A DNA stretch of 59,020 nt from Maribacter antarcticus DSM 21422 (GTDB lineage: Bacteria; Bacteroidota; Bacteroidia; Flavobacteriales; Flavobacteriaceae): positions 1-59,020 of the forward strand of contig NZ_JHZC01000020.1 in NCBI RefSeq assembly GCF_000621125.1, in the 5' to 3' direction. Positions 42,434 to 51,540 of this stretch are shown piece by piece (position 1 is the first letter of the stretch; each line of letters opens with the position of its first letter). A program made the position numbers and the translations under genes. A model generated the notes under the pieces. The model was not told the origin of the DNA. It made no database searches and saw nothing but the letters and a program-made list of their open reading frames with translations.

Positions 42434-45400
42434 AGGCATAGTTTCTACTACCAGTTTTATATTGTCGTCATATACTCTATCAATTAGTAAATGACGAGGG
42501 TCAATAGCTAATTTTGATGGTAGTGAATCAATTTCAAATACGAAAGTCATTTTTGGCTTATTAACTTTTACCCTTTTTTGGAATATTAAATTTTCTTCAT
42601 CATCATCGGCAAATGCACCAACATCAATCCAATCATTAATTGCAGTTTTCGTTTCGTTTCCTAAGCTATCAGCTTTTACTTTAGAACTTTCAATCTCGAA
42701 TGTTACTTCATACTTACCATTATCCAATTTTTTGTAATTGGCTTCTTTTAGACGGTTATCGTATAAGGTAATTTCTTTAAACCAATCTGTGATTAGATAA
42801 TTTAGCGAATCTGGAACTTGAGGTTCTAAATACCTTAAGAAGTCATACGACGTTGGATAAGGTGGCTCTTTATAGCGGTATTCTTCTAAGAAACCTTTCA
42901 TTGCTAAATTTACTTTATCCTCACCGATGTAATCTTGTAAGGCATATAAAATAACACTGCCTTTTCCATAATGGATATAGCCTTGGTTTTCCACGGTATA
43001 CAATGGCAACTCTTTAAGACGTTCACCACTGCGCCCTCTTAAGTAGCGATCGTGATCATACTTTAAAAATTCACGCATTTTCATCGGGTTCTCGGTCATA
43101 TTCTTAATCGTCATTAAAGCGGAATATTCAGAAAAACTTTCACTCATCATCACACTACCTTGCATGTTGGCTCCAATAACTTGATGAGCCCACCATTGGT
43201 GTGCCATTTCGTGCGCAATCACAGCATCTACTATGTTATTTCCGGTTTCGTCTTCAAGATTAATAATAAATCCGATCGCTTCAGAATAAGGCATGGTTCC
43301 TGGAAATGCTTGTGCGAATGACGCATAACGTGGAAATTCTATAATACGACATTGCTTATGAAAATAAGGTCCAAAGTTTTCCGTGTAATAAGTCAAAGAA
43401 CGCTCTACAGCATCTAACATCATCTCCACATTTTCAGGATGTTTTTCATCGTAATAGACTTCAATATCAATACCATTCCATTTGCGTTTTGCAATTTCAT
43501 AATCGCCAGACATAAACGCATAAAAGTTTAAAGATGGAGTATCACTCTTATAATGGTAATAGTCTCTGCCGTTTTCTTCCCATTTTTTAATTAAAGAACC
43601 AGGAGCAATAGCTGTTTGGTCTTTACTTGTGGAAATAATGGTTTCCACATTAATATAATCGGATTGTCCATTACTGATATAGTTATTATGATGTAAATCG
43701 GAAATTTCCCGTGTTAATTTTGGCATCCGCTCTTTTGGCTCTAGGTCATACTTTTTGCGTGTGTTTTTATCTGAGAGCTCAAAATTTTCAGCATATCCCA
43801 TTGTTGGTAAAACATCTCCGTTATTAAAAAAGGTTCCGTTATTAATGATGTTTGTATTACCTCTGCCATTTTCAAAACCTTTAGTAAGGTATGTATTGTC
43901 AACATGAAGCATAATTTGCTCACCAGGTTGCAATGCAGGACTCAATTTATAGATGGTGTATAAATAGGTGTCATCTTCAAAGACTACGGTTGCATTAGGT
44001 ATAGTCAATTTGGTGTCCCAGCCTTCAAGATTATAAAAGTGTAGTGAATCAATAGCTTTGTTAGAGGCATTGGTTAACTGAATATCTGCTTTAACATTAA
44101 TATTCCGTTTTTCAGGAAAAATATCTATATAATATTTCGCATCCGTGATTTTTGGTGATACCACACCTCTGTACGTACTATATTTTTTCTCATAATCAGC
44201 AGATAATTGCTCAGTCGCATCACTAGAACGGTAAGGGTTTAATACTTGCGTATTATAATAGATAAAACTCGCAACACCAATCCATACAATTGCCGTTAAG
44301 GCTATAATACCGCGGTAACTTTTAGGCACCTCTTTCCGTGCCGTTTTTATACGACTAAATAAAGAGCTTTTCGACCCACGATTCCATAGCGCACCTGCTA
44401 TGAGTAACCCTAAAAACGACAGTAAAATCCAATAAAAATTAAACCACAAGGCGCTTGTTAATCCTGGCCCGAAGCTATTCATGTCCGAATAGAAAACAGA
44501 ACCTCCTCCTCCAATATCTAGCATATTGGTGGAAATATCTAAAATACTTAAGACAATTTCCCATACTAAGAGTACCAATACAGATATAAAATAGCCAATG
44601 TATTTATTACTAGACAGCACTTGAATCATAATCATAATGCCAGCAAAGACAATATAAAGCGCCAGATTAGAATAAAAGAAATCTAAGAGGTAAACATCTA
44701 ATTCTATACGTGTAAAGCCATTAAGTAATTGATAGATAATTGCAATAAAAATAAAGAAGAGATTTAAAATTGTAGTAATACAAATTAATGATAAGGCTTT
44801 TGCAGCCATAGAAATAAAAGAGGTATGTGCAGTTGCGTCTACAACTTCATTAATCTTAGAATCTCTATCGCGCCAAATTAATTCACCACTAAAAAATATC
44901 AGAATAATGACTGTAAACAGGTTTGTATTTCCCTTTATAGAATCAATGAGTTTATAGGTTAAAGGATAGGATTGTAAACCAAAATATTCAAAACCTCCAC
45001 TTAAATCCGCAACTAAAATGATAATACAAAAAAGAAATAATATCTTAAAGGTGACACTTTTTGCAATGCTTAAAAAGTTGGTGTAAAAGAAACTTTTAAA
45101 TTGAAGCCAATTCGCAGCAGCACCATACGTTGGATTTAACGTTGGAAGTGCAAATACAGTTTCGTCTTTTGCGACTTTACCTTTTGGCTTCTTTACTTTC
45201 TTATTTTTCTGCTGGAACGAGAAACTAAAGTACGAAATCAGTAAAATAATAATACCCACAGACGTCCAAAGGATTCGGTTCCAAAATAAAAGGCCAGAAA
45301 ACCCAGGACTGATGGTATTTTTTTCTATTGGAGTAAAATATTTAGTTTCAATAGAGTAGGTGTTAATTCCAAATATATCTGATAAACCAGCGATGGTTTC

Positions 45401-46015
45401 ATTATCTACATCAGACATTAAAGAGCCAGAAACTATATAAGCTACAATAATAACTAAACCTCCAACAAATGAAATAATAGTACTCTTCCATTTGTTTGCC
45501 ATGGCAAAAATAACGGCTCCGGCAAGGAACATATTAGGTAAAATAAATAAGAGGTAATTATTCACGAAGGTTTCAAGGTAAAATGGACCAAAGCGTTCTA
45601 CATCGATCCATCCGAAAATAGAATTCATAGCAGTTCCTAGCAGCATGCCAATAAAAACGCCTGTTAATGGTAATGTTGAGACGACTAAAGCTCCTAAAAA
45701 GCGCCCAAAAAAGTAGCCTGGTTTGCTTAAGGGTGTTGTAAATAAGATTTCGTTAAATTCACTATTATGGTCGCGTAAAGCTGCATTATTGAAAAAGGCT
45801 ACAGCCATTAGAAGACTAAAAACACAAAAGACAGTGATATGTACAGTCATTGTATATGGCGAGTTGCGATACACATTACCAATGGCTCCTCCAATTTGTA
45901 CGTTATCACTAACGGTTGCAAAGAATTCCATTAATGCCAAGATGAATATGAAAATATACACCATCGGTTGCTTAAGGGTATATTTTAATTCTGATGAAAA
46001 GAATGTTTTAAACAT
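42422..46015 (-). CDS. ABC transporter permease fused to M1-family aminopeptidase
   Basis: A 1197-residue protein. Residues 1-580 form two sets of about six transmembrane helices (ABC-2 type). Residues 600-1180 are an extracytoplasmic M1-like peptidase: zinc motif HEMAHQWW followed by the glutamate ESFSEYSAL, with GTMPYSEAIGF as the exopeptidase-type loop. This fusion is known in Bacteroidota. Export is probably powered by the ATPase encoded 21 bp upstream. The C-terminus NKK and the stop lie inside E32. It is a very large protein for a cassette. Confidence 0.85.
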   Translation of the reverse strand: MFKTFFSSELKYTLKQPMVYIFIFILALMEFFATVSDNVQIGGAIGNVYRNSPYTMTVHITVFCVFSLLMAVAFFNNAALRDHNSEFNEILFTTPLSKPGYFFGRFLGALVVSTLPLTGVFIGMLLGTAMNSIFGWIDVERFGPFYLETFVNNYLLFILPNMFLAGAVIFAMANKWKSTIISFVGGLVIIVAYIVSGSLMSDVDNETIAGLSDIFGINTYSIETKYFTPIEKNTISPGFSGLLFWNRILWTSVGIIILLISYFSFSFQQKNKKVKKPKGKVAKDETVFALPTLNPTYGAAANWLQFKSFFYTNFLSIAKSVTFKILFLFCIIILVADLSGGFEYFGLQSYPLTYKLIDSIKGNTNLFTVIILIFFSGELIWRDRDSKINEVVDATAHTSFISMAAKALSLICITTILNLFFIFIAIIYQLLNGFTRIELDVYLLDFFYSNLALYIVFAGIMIMIQVLSSNKYIGYFISVLVLLVWEIVLSILDISTNMLDIGGGGSVFYSDMNSFGPGLTSALWFNFYWILLSFLGLLIAGALWNRGSKSSLFSRIKTARKEVPKSYRGIIALTAIVWIGVASFIYYNTQVLNPYRSSDATEQLSADYEKKYSTYRGVVSPKITDAKYYIDIFPEKRNINVKADIQLTNASNKAIDSLHFYNLEGWDTKLTIPNATVVFEDDTYLYTIYKLSPALQPGEQIMLHVDNTYLTKGFENGRGNTNIINNGTFFNNGDVLPTMGYAENFELSDKNTRKKYDLEPKERMPKLTREISDLHHNNYISNGQSDYINVETIISTSKDQTAIAPGSLIKKWEENGRDYYHYKSDTPSLNFYAFMSGDYEIAKRKWNGIDIEVYYDEKHPENVEMMLDAVERSLTYYTENFGPYFHKQCRIIEFPRYASFAQAFPGTMPYSEAIGFIINLEDETGNNIVDAVIAHEMAHQWWAHQVIGANMQGSVMMSESFSEYSALMTIKNMTENPMKMREFLKYDHDRYLRGRSGERLKELPLYTVENQGYIHYGKGSVILYALQDYIGEDKVNLAMKGFLEEYRYKEPPYPTSYDFLRYLEPQVPDSLNYLITDWFKEITLYDNRLKEANYKKLDNGKYEVTFEIESSKVKADSLGNETKTAINDWIDVGAFADDDEENLIFQKRVKVNKPKMTFVFEIDSLPSKLAIDPRHLLIDRVYDDNIKLVVETMPNKK

Positions 46016-46036
46016 GATTAAAATGGTTAGGGTTGA

Positions 46037-46921
46037 TTAAACAAGTACGTTAGACGTGTTGATTTTAGAAAAGAAGACATCCTCTAAATTAGGTCTCACT
46101 TGTTCAAATCCGTTTTGCGGATGCTCTTCACTAAATACATGAATAAGGGGCAGTCCACCTACCATTTTATTTGAAATGATTTTATAGTCGTTAGCATAAT
46201 TTTGAAGTTCGTCTCTGTCAACTATTTTTTGAAATACTTTAGAGCTTAATTCGTCAATTGCCGATTGTGGAGACCCGTGATACACGATTTCTCCTAAATT
46301 CATAATCGCCATCTTGGTACATAATTCTCTTACATCATCAACGATATGTGTGGATAGAATGACAATAACGTCTTTACCAACATCTGCCAATAAGTTATAA
46401 AAACGATTACGCTCTCCAGGGTCTAGACCCGCTGTTGGCTCATCAACAATGATTAATTTAGGATTACCGATTAAGGCTTGTGCAATCCCAACACGCTGTT
46501 TCATTCCTCCAGAAAACCCTTTTACAGATTTGTTTCGTTTATCGTAAAGGTTCACCTTGTTTAATAAGTACTTCACCAATTCTTTACGTTCAGACGTATT
46601 GGTAATTCCTTTTAAAATGGCGAGATGTGTTAATAATTGTTCTGCTGTAATACGAGGATACACACCAAATTCTTGTGGCAAGTAGCCTAAAACTTTTCGC
46701 AGTTCTGCAGGTTGGTTTAAAATATCAATATCATCTAAAGTCGCAGTACCAGAATCTGCTTCTTGCAGTGTGGCAAGCGTTCGCATTAGCGAGGATTTAC
46801 CAGCCCCGTTTGGACCTAATAGTCCGAACATGCCGTTTTCTAATTCTAGATTAACATCAACTAAGGCTTTGACACCATTAGGATAGGTTTTTGATAAGTT
46901 TTTGATAGTTAATTTATGCAT
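46037..46921 (-). CDS. ABC transporter ATP-binding protein
   Basis: A 294-residue protein. Walker A GPNGAGKSS in MFGLLGPNGAGKSSLMRTLA, Q-loop LPQEFGVYPR, signature SGGMKQRVGIAQ, Walker B LIIVDEPTAGLDPGE, switch His in ILSTHIVDDV. It is the partner ATPase of the permease/peptidase fusion downstream. The two form one unit of about 4.5 kb with perfect ends GTTAGGCATA/TATGCCTAAC. Confidence 0.9.
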   Translation of the reverse strand: MHKLTIKNLSKTYPNGVKALVDVNLELENGMFGLLGPNGAGKSSLMRTLATLQEADSGTATLDDIDILNQPAELRKVLGYLPQEFGVYPRITAEQLLTHLAILKGITNTSERKELVKYLLNKVNLYDKRNKSVKGFSGGMKQRVGIAQALIGNPKLIIVDEPTAGLDPGERNRFYNLLADVGKDVIVILSTHIVDDVRELCTKMAIMNLGEIVYHGSPQSAIDELSSKVFQKIVDRDELQNYANDYKIISNKMVGGLPLIHVFSEEHPQNGFEQVRPNLEDVFFSKINTSNVLV

Positions 46922-46982
46922 CGTTTATTCTCTTTTTTGATTAGGCGATTGAGAGAGTGATTTGTTACAATTTATTATGCCT

Positions 46983-47106
46983 AACGTTAAAATATATGAT
47001 TAGTAGCCGTAAATAAGCGACTGCTTTCGTATTAAAAACTAAATTATTAAACAGACAATAGCCTTTAAAACAAGCACGACACAGGCTATTAATTAGATAC
47101 AGTGTT
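46983..47106 (-). repeat. attC-like site E33 (124 bp class)
   Basis: AAC at 46983 and GTT at 47104. The arms ATATATGATTAGTAGCC and GGCTATTAATTAGATAC pair. The inner hairpin is weak. Confidence 0.7.
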
Positions 47107-47120
47107 GTGCGCAATTAATT

Positions 47121-47351
47121 ATGAAAGTAGGACAAAAAGTAGTTTGCATAAATGACGAATGTGGATGGTTAGATGGTGAAAAGAAGTTAGTTAAGGGCGA
47201 AATATATACTGTATTATGGGTAAGTGAAAAAGATGTTCAGGTTATACATAATGATGCTAGATGGGATAAATCTCGTTTTCGTCCTATAGATACAGAATGG
47301 GGTGAGGAATTATTACGAAAGATTTCAAAAAGTGAATTGGTTTGTGTTTAA
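47121..47351 (+). CDS. small SH3-like protein in a reversed cassette
   Basis: A 76-residue protein: MKVGQKVVCINDECGWLDGEKKLVKGEIYTVLWV..., then RWDKSRFRPIDTEWGEELLRKI. The pattern VGQKVVCI...VKGEIYTV...RFRPID is seen in small SH3-barrel phage or cassette proteins of unknown role. It is the only ORF in its unit and faces opposite to the attC-like polarity. The ends GTTGTGCGCA/TGCGCACAAC are perfect, with complementarity running 5 further bases into the unit (ATTAA/TTAAT). Confidence 0.7.
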   Translation: MKVGQKVVCINDECGWLDGEKKLVKGEIYTVLWVSEKDVQVIHNDARWDKSRFRPIDTEWGEELLRKISKSELVCV

Positions 47352-47359
47352 TTGCGCAC

Positions 47360-47546
47360 AACGGTTAGTATATGAAAAGTAGGGCAGTTGGTAAGTATTT
47401 AACTTTCCGTAAAGCAAGAAGCCATATTTTTAATTTTTTCTTAGCTTTATTATGAGCTACAATACAAATTAAAAACATGGCGACCCCGTAAATAAGCCCA
47501 AGCCATTGGTCAAGCAATAATCGTCCTATTTTTTAGATACATTGTT
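47360..47546 (-). repeat. attC-like site E34 (187 bp class)
   Basis: AAC-GGTTA-GTATATGAAAAGTAGG on the left; CCTATTTTTTAGATAC-ATT-GTT (47544) on the right. The outer stem resembles E1/E18 but the length is of the long class. It encodes the NNVSKK tail of the gene at 47526. Confidence 0.8.
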
Positions 47547-48113
47547 AGCAAAAGTTTTTGTCCAACCAATTCCAATCTGATATCCAGATTGAGCTTTGTC
47601 CTTAATAAAAGGTAGAAATGTAGTAAGTCCAATGCTATTAGAATTATTAATCTTGTATTTTGGTGAAAAAGAAAATCCATAAGTAAAGAAAACTTCATTA
47701 TTGGAATAATCTCGTTCGAAACCTATGGTTTCATTTACCAAAGTACCTTTTGTATGGGCATAACTTAAACCAATGGGTACTTCAAAATTTAATTGGACTT
47801 TATTAAAATTTAACGAATACCCAAAATTAACAGTTGGTATTAATCGCATATCAATATCATCTACTAAATAAGCATTTCGTTCTGATTCTCCTTTAAAATC
47901 GAAATAGGCAGTTAGAGCAAAAGAAATCGTAAAATAATTTGTTTTATTAGACAGCGGTACGATAAATTTGCTGTAGCCTCCGTAATATAATGATTCATCG
48001 CCTGCTCCCAATACACCTACTTCTAAAGAGTTGTTGTTGGTTTTTTGAGCGTATAGCGTGTTACTGATAGATATCAAACCGATAATTGTAATTATTCTAA
48101 TTACTGAATACAT
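47526..48113 (-). CDS. putative outer-membrane beta-barrel protein
   Basis: A 195-residue protein with a signal peptide (IRIITIIGLISISNTLYAQ). The body has strand-like segments (YYGGYSKFIVPLSNKTNYFTI, VNFGYSLNFNKVQLNFEVPIG, FFTYGFSFSPKYKIN, SGYQIGIGWTKTFA). No family recognised. The stop and the last residues NNVSKK come from E34. Its start overlaps the 3' end of the upstream esterase gene by 17 bp. Confidence 0.55.
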   Translation of the reverse strand: MYSVIRIITIIGLISISNTLYAQKTNNNSLEVGVLGAGDESLYYGGYSKFIVPLSNKTNYFTISFALTAYFDFKGESERNAYLVDDIDMRLIPTVNFGYSLNFNKVQLNFEVPIGLSYAHTKGTLVNETIGFERDYSNNEVFFTYGFSFSPKYKINNSNSIGLTTFLPFIKDKAQSGYQIGIGWTKTFANNVSKK

Positions 48114-48888
48114 AGTCTAATCCTTTTTTAAATATTGTATGTGCAGAACCCGTATGTCCGCTTTTTTCTATTAATTCACTTTTATGCTTAAAATTCGGAT
48201 AGTTTCTATTGTCTATACGCTCATTCATTTCCTCAAAAGACGCCAGCATAACTCCTCCTTCTAAGGTTCCCATTCCATTATAAAATGTTACATCTAAGTC
48301 AATGTTTTCATTTGCATAATTCTGTTCATATTCGAATATAACACCTGAATCGTACCAATATGATGTGCCACTTGCAATAAATTTATTGAATGGGTTATCT
48401 TGCCTATTTTGTGCCATAACATACTGTGTGAATAACCCACCAAAAGAATGCCCAATTAGTGTTTTATTATTTGAGGGGTCTAAATTATATCTTGATTCAA
48501 GTTCAGGTATCAGTTCTTCTTTAATAAACTGATAAAAGTTATTAGCACCTCCAGTACCGTGATCATAAGATGTTGGCGTATAATCTCGATTCCTATTTTT
48601 ATTGTTTCCAATAGATATTAAAATAGAAGGTGGCATACTTCCGTTCTGAGTTTTATCGGAAATTAGATTTGCTATAGCATTGAATCGAGTATCACCATCT
48701 AAACCAATTATCAATTGATTGGAAGAATCATTGGAATAATTTTCTGGTAAATAAACATAAATAGGATAGCTATCCTTACTAATGTTTGATTGTAAACTAA
48801 ATTCTTCGATAACTCCAATGATCTCTAAATTGTCATCATTTGAGCAACTCAAAAGTATAGGTAGAAATAAAAGATAAATAAATTTCAT
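48097..48888 (-). CDS. esterase D-like alpha/beta hydrolase lipoprotein
   Basis: A 263-residue protein with lipobox LLSCSND (Cys15). Fold: YPIYVYLPENYSNDSSNQLIIGLDG, nucleophile elbow GHSFGGLFTQYV, C-terminal His in EKSGHTGSAHTIF. This is the putative-esterase family related to siderophore esterases (IroE/Fes). It is the second gene of a unit led by a Crp-type regulator (48958) and followed by a beta-barrel-like protein. Unit ends GTTAGCAAAA/TTTTGCTCAC (9 of 10). Confidence 0.75.
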   Translation of the reverse strand: MKFIYLLFLPILLSCSNDDNLEIIGVIEEFSLQSNISKDSYPIYVYLPENYSNDSSNQLIIGLDGDTRFNAIANLISDKTQNGSMPPSILISIGNNKNRNRDYTPTSYDHGTGGANNFYQFIKEELIPELESRYNLDPSNNKTLIGHSFGGLFTQYVMAQNRQDNPFNKFIASGTSYWYDSGVIFEYEQNYANENIDLDVTFYNGMGTLEGGVMLASFEEMNERIDNRNYPNFKHKSELIEKSGHTGSAHTIFKKGLDYVFSN

Positions 48889-48957
48889 AATTCAAAGTTT
48901 GCCACAAAGGTGAAACAACTCTAAGTCATAAAACTTATTTCAAATCAATAAACGAAT

Positions 48958-49563
48958 TTACTTTTTTAGATATTCCTTTTTTACTCTGCTATAAGATTCA
49001 GGTGTCATACTTAAGTAATTTGCAATTAATTTTTGAGGTATTTCTTCTATGAATACTTTAGATTTTTCAATTGTTTTTAGAAATAATTCATACTTTTTAA
49101 AGACATCTTTGTGTTGCAAGAGTAAAGACCTTTTTTCACGCTCTAAATGCACTTGTTCAAATAGCTTAGTGTAGATGTAGCAAAAAGGTTGGCTTTTTAA
49201 TAGTAATTTTTCAATATCTTGTTTTTTAAAATAAAGAATTTCTACATCAGTCATTGCCTTTTGTATTTGATTTGAAGGCGAGTTTTCTATATAACTAGTG
49301 AAATTGTTAAAACCCATACCGGAAAGCGAAAAATCAATTGTAAACAGCTCCCCTTCAATTATTACGTACTGATGAACAAAGCCTTTAATTAATAAACTAG
49401 TTTTTGTTTCAACTTGACCAATATCTAGAATAATTTCTCCCTTTTTGTATTTTTTCTTTTTTAAAATTTCAGCTATGGGCTTAAATTCCAATTCTGTAAG
49501 AGGGTACACAGGATTTAAAAAGCTATATAAAATATTTTCTTCTTTTGAGAAAGCTTTATTCAT
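48958..49563 (-). CDS. Crp/Fnr-family regulator
   Basis: A 201-residue protein. The cNMP-binding-like domain (KKKYKKGEIILDIGQVETKTSLLIKGFVHQYV) is followed by a dimer helix and the HTH LIANYLSMTPESYSRVKKEYLKK. It is the first gene of its unit, 69 bp before the esterase gene. It probably regulates the esterase and barrel pair. Confidence 0.8.
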   Translation of the reverse strand: MNKAFSKEENILYSFLNPVYPLTELEFKPIAEILKKKKYKKGEIILDIGQVETKTSLLIKGFVHQYVIIEGELFTIDFSLSGMGFNNFTSYIENSPSNQIQKAMTDVEILYFKKQDIEKLLLKSQPFCYIYTKLFEQVHLEREKRSLLLQHKDVFKKYELFLKTIEKSKVFIEEIPQKLIANYLSMTPESYSRVKKEYLKK

Positions 49564-49591
49564 TTGTAGGTAGGTTGCTTAAATTTTTGCT

Positions 49592-49664
49592 CACGTTAAG
49601 TGTATATTGCGTTTCTTATCGACTTTTTTTAGCCGATACAAGACATGCAATTATACATATTGTT
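49592..49664 (-). repeat. attC-like site E35 (73 bp)
   Basis: Left core CAC (49592), right core GTT (49662). The arms GTGTATATTGCG and TGCAATTATACATAT pair. The centre is short, with GACTTTTTTTAGCC. Confidence 0.6.
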
Positions 49665-49676
49665 AGGCATAGTTTT

Positions 49677-50119
49677 TTAATCCTCAATTTCGACTATCAT
49701 ATATATTGAAGCTGCAATATTATGAGGTACACTTACTCCAACTGCTGTACGAGTGTGTTTTCCAATTTCTCCAAATACTTCAACAACAAAATCGGAAGCA
49801 ATATTCATAGCATCAGCTTGTTCAGTATTTTCCGAAGTAGAATTTACTAATCCGTGAATTGCAACAATACTGGTTACTTTATCTAGCGAACTAATAGTTT
49901 TAATTGCTGCTAAACAACCTATGGCACAAAGTTTAGTAGCGCATTTGCTTTCTTCTAAACTTAAATCCTTTCCAAGTCTGCCTTTTTTTATGATTCCATT
50001 CTCTACTAGAATCTGTCAAGCAACATAAATCAAGTTACCAGTACGTTTTGCTGGGATATGATTTGCAACAGGCTTTGGAACTTCTGGTGATTGAATTCCC
50101 AATTCGATTAATTTTGGTT
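49677..50119 (-). pseudogene. RidA/YjgF-family protein, broken
   Basis: The minus-strand frame encodes a RidA-like protein: REIEPKLIELGIQSPEVPKPV, HIPAKRTGNLIYVA, KKGRLGKDLSLEESKCATKLC, VTSIVAIHGLVNSTSE, GKHTRTAVGVSVPHNIA. An in-frame TGA stands where relatives have Gly (YVA*QI, near 50012-50014). No start codon is available, because the frame has a TAA two codons before REIEP. RidA proteins deaminate reactive enamines. It is the last gene of an AraC-OsmC-MddA-RidA operon and appears inactive. Confidence 0.75.
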
Positions 50120-50875
50120 CTATTTCACGCTTTTAATCTTTGAATTTTTTTTTGAAAAAGGTACCACCATAGGGACTTCTTTTTGGTATATTTCATATTC
50201 TTCTCCAATATATTTACGAAGGTCTTTTTCTTCTAAATATTTTACAGCTATTAGAATATATAAAGTCGTAACTAAGGTAAATAATAAATGTCCAACCGTC
50301 ATAGTAGGTGTTGCCCAAAAGGCGATTATAAATCCTAACATAATGGGATGTCTCACAATTTTATATAAATAGTTAGTTTGAAATTTGGGGTTAGGAGTTT
50401 GTTTGTTCTTTAGATTATCAATAATCTGTGCTAGACCAAAAAGTTCGAAATGATTTATCATAAATGTTGATAGAAGAACAATTAGCCAACCTAGAAAGAA
50501 GATTCCTGTTAGAATATCAATAGCAATTTTACTATTGGTTTCCCATACAGTAATGGTGATTGGTTGCCATTGCCAATAAATTAACATTAGAGCCAAACTT
50601 GATAAAAGTATATAAGTACTTCGTTCCATTGCTGGACTAATGATAGTTGTAAACCATTTTTTAAATGCTGGTCGAGCCATTATACTATGTTGTAAAGCGA
50701 ATACGCTTAATAAAACAACATTGATTAATATGGAAGAAAACAAGGTTGTCTCTGTCCCAGAATCTATAGATTTTGGGACAAGGATATTACCTATAAAACC
50801 AATTGCATACATAAAAGCAACTAGAAAAACACAATAGGCTAAAATTCCGTAAAGTAAGATGATTGATTTTTTCAT
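50120..50875 (-). CDS. mddA: methanethiol S-methyltransferase-like (MddA/NnrU family) membrane protein
   Basis: A 251-residue protein with about six transmembrane helices. It begins YGILAYCVFLVAFMYAIGFIGN with ILVPKSIDSG and contains FALQHSIMARPAFK and VRHPIMLGFIIAFWATPTMT. It closes with EEKDLRKYIGEEYEIYQKEVPM. This pattern matches MddA, which methylates methanethiol to dimethyl sulfide using S-adenosylmethionine; it belongs to the isoprenylcysteine-methyltransferase superfamily. Closely related NnrU-type proteins cannot be excluded. It sits 10 bp after an OsmC gene. Confidence 0.7.
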   Translation of the reverse strand: MKKSIILLYGILAYCVFLVAFMYAIGFIGNILVPKSIDSGTETTLFSSILINVVLLSVFALQHSIMARPAFKKWFTTIISPAMERSTYILLSSLALMLIYWQWQPITITVWETNSKIAIDILTGIFFLGWLIVLLSTFMINHFELFGLAQIIDNLKNKQTPNPKFQTNYLYKIVRHPIMLGFIIAFWATPTMTVGHLLFTLVTTLYILIAVKYLEEKDLRKYIGEEYEIYQKEVPMVVPFSKKNSKIKSVK

Positions 50876-50885
50876 AATTTATATT

Positions 50886-51446
50886 TTAGTTTGTAATTCT
50901 AAAGTCCGCATTTAAGGTAATGGGAGTTCCTTTTTTTACAGTTTGATAAACGATGCAACTATTTTTCGCTCCTTTTATTAAGGTACTCAAGAGCTTTTTG
51001 TTTGTGTTTTTGGCAATTAGTAAAGCATCAATATGCATAGATTGAAATTCAACAGGAATTGATTTATCAATCATCAATGTGCCTCTTACATCAACTTGTG
51101 CATTTGCTCGTATTTTTGTTTCAATGAGTTCTACTCCCAATTTATTTGAAATCATTCTAATGGTACTTTCAAAGCAAGATGCTAACGATGCACATAATAA
51201 ATCGCCTGCATTTGGAAAATCGTGATCACCACCAACTGCTTTATGAACTCCAATTTTGAATGGAATTTTCATTGTATCATTGATGGAAACTGTTGTTCTA
51301 AAAGGGTCTTGTAGATTTATTCCTATGACCTCTGCGGAATCAGTAATCCAAGCAGTTACAGGATATTTTTGATACTTTTCGTGAAGAATTAAATGTCTTT
51401 GATGAACTAAGGAGCTATTTTTTATGGATTTTAACTGACTTTGCAT
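50886..51446 (-). CDS. OsmC-family protein
   Basis: A 186-residue cytoplasmic protein. FPNAGDLLCASLASCFESTIRMISNKLG carries the first conserved Cys, and KGAKNSCIVYQTVKKG the second. It belongs to the OsmC-like branch that reduces organic hydroperoxides or acts on thiols. It is the second gene of an operon (AraC 51541, OsmC, MddA-like, RidA), which suggests handling of reactive thiols or electrophiles. Confidence 0.8.
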   Translation of the reverse strand: MQSQLKSIKNSSLVHQRHLILHEKYQKYPVTAWITDSAEVIGINLQDPFRTTVSINDTMKIPFKIGVHKAVGGDHDFPNAGDLLCASLASCFESTIRMISNKLGVELIETKIRANAQVDVRGTLMIDKSIPVEFQSMHIDALLIAKNTNKKLLSTLIKGAKNSCIVYQTVKKGTPITLNADFRITN

Positions 51447-51540
51447 GATATTAGTTTTTATAATTAACTAATACAAAGGACAGGTTTTATGTTTTTTTTA
51501 GGATTTCTTAAAAGTCCAAAAAGTGTTCTTAAAAGTTCAA

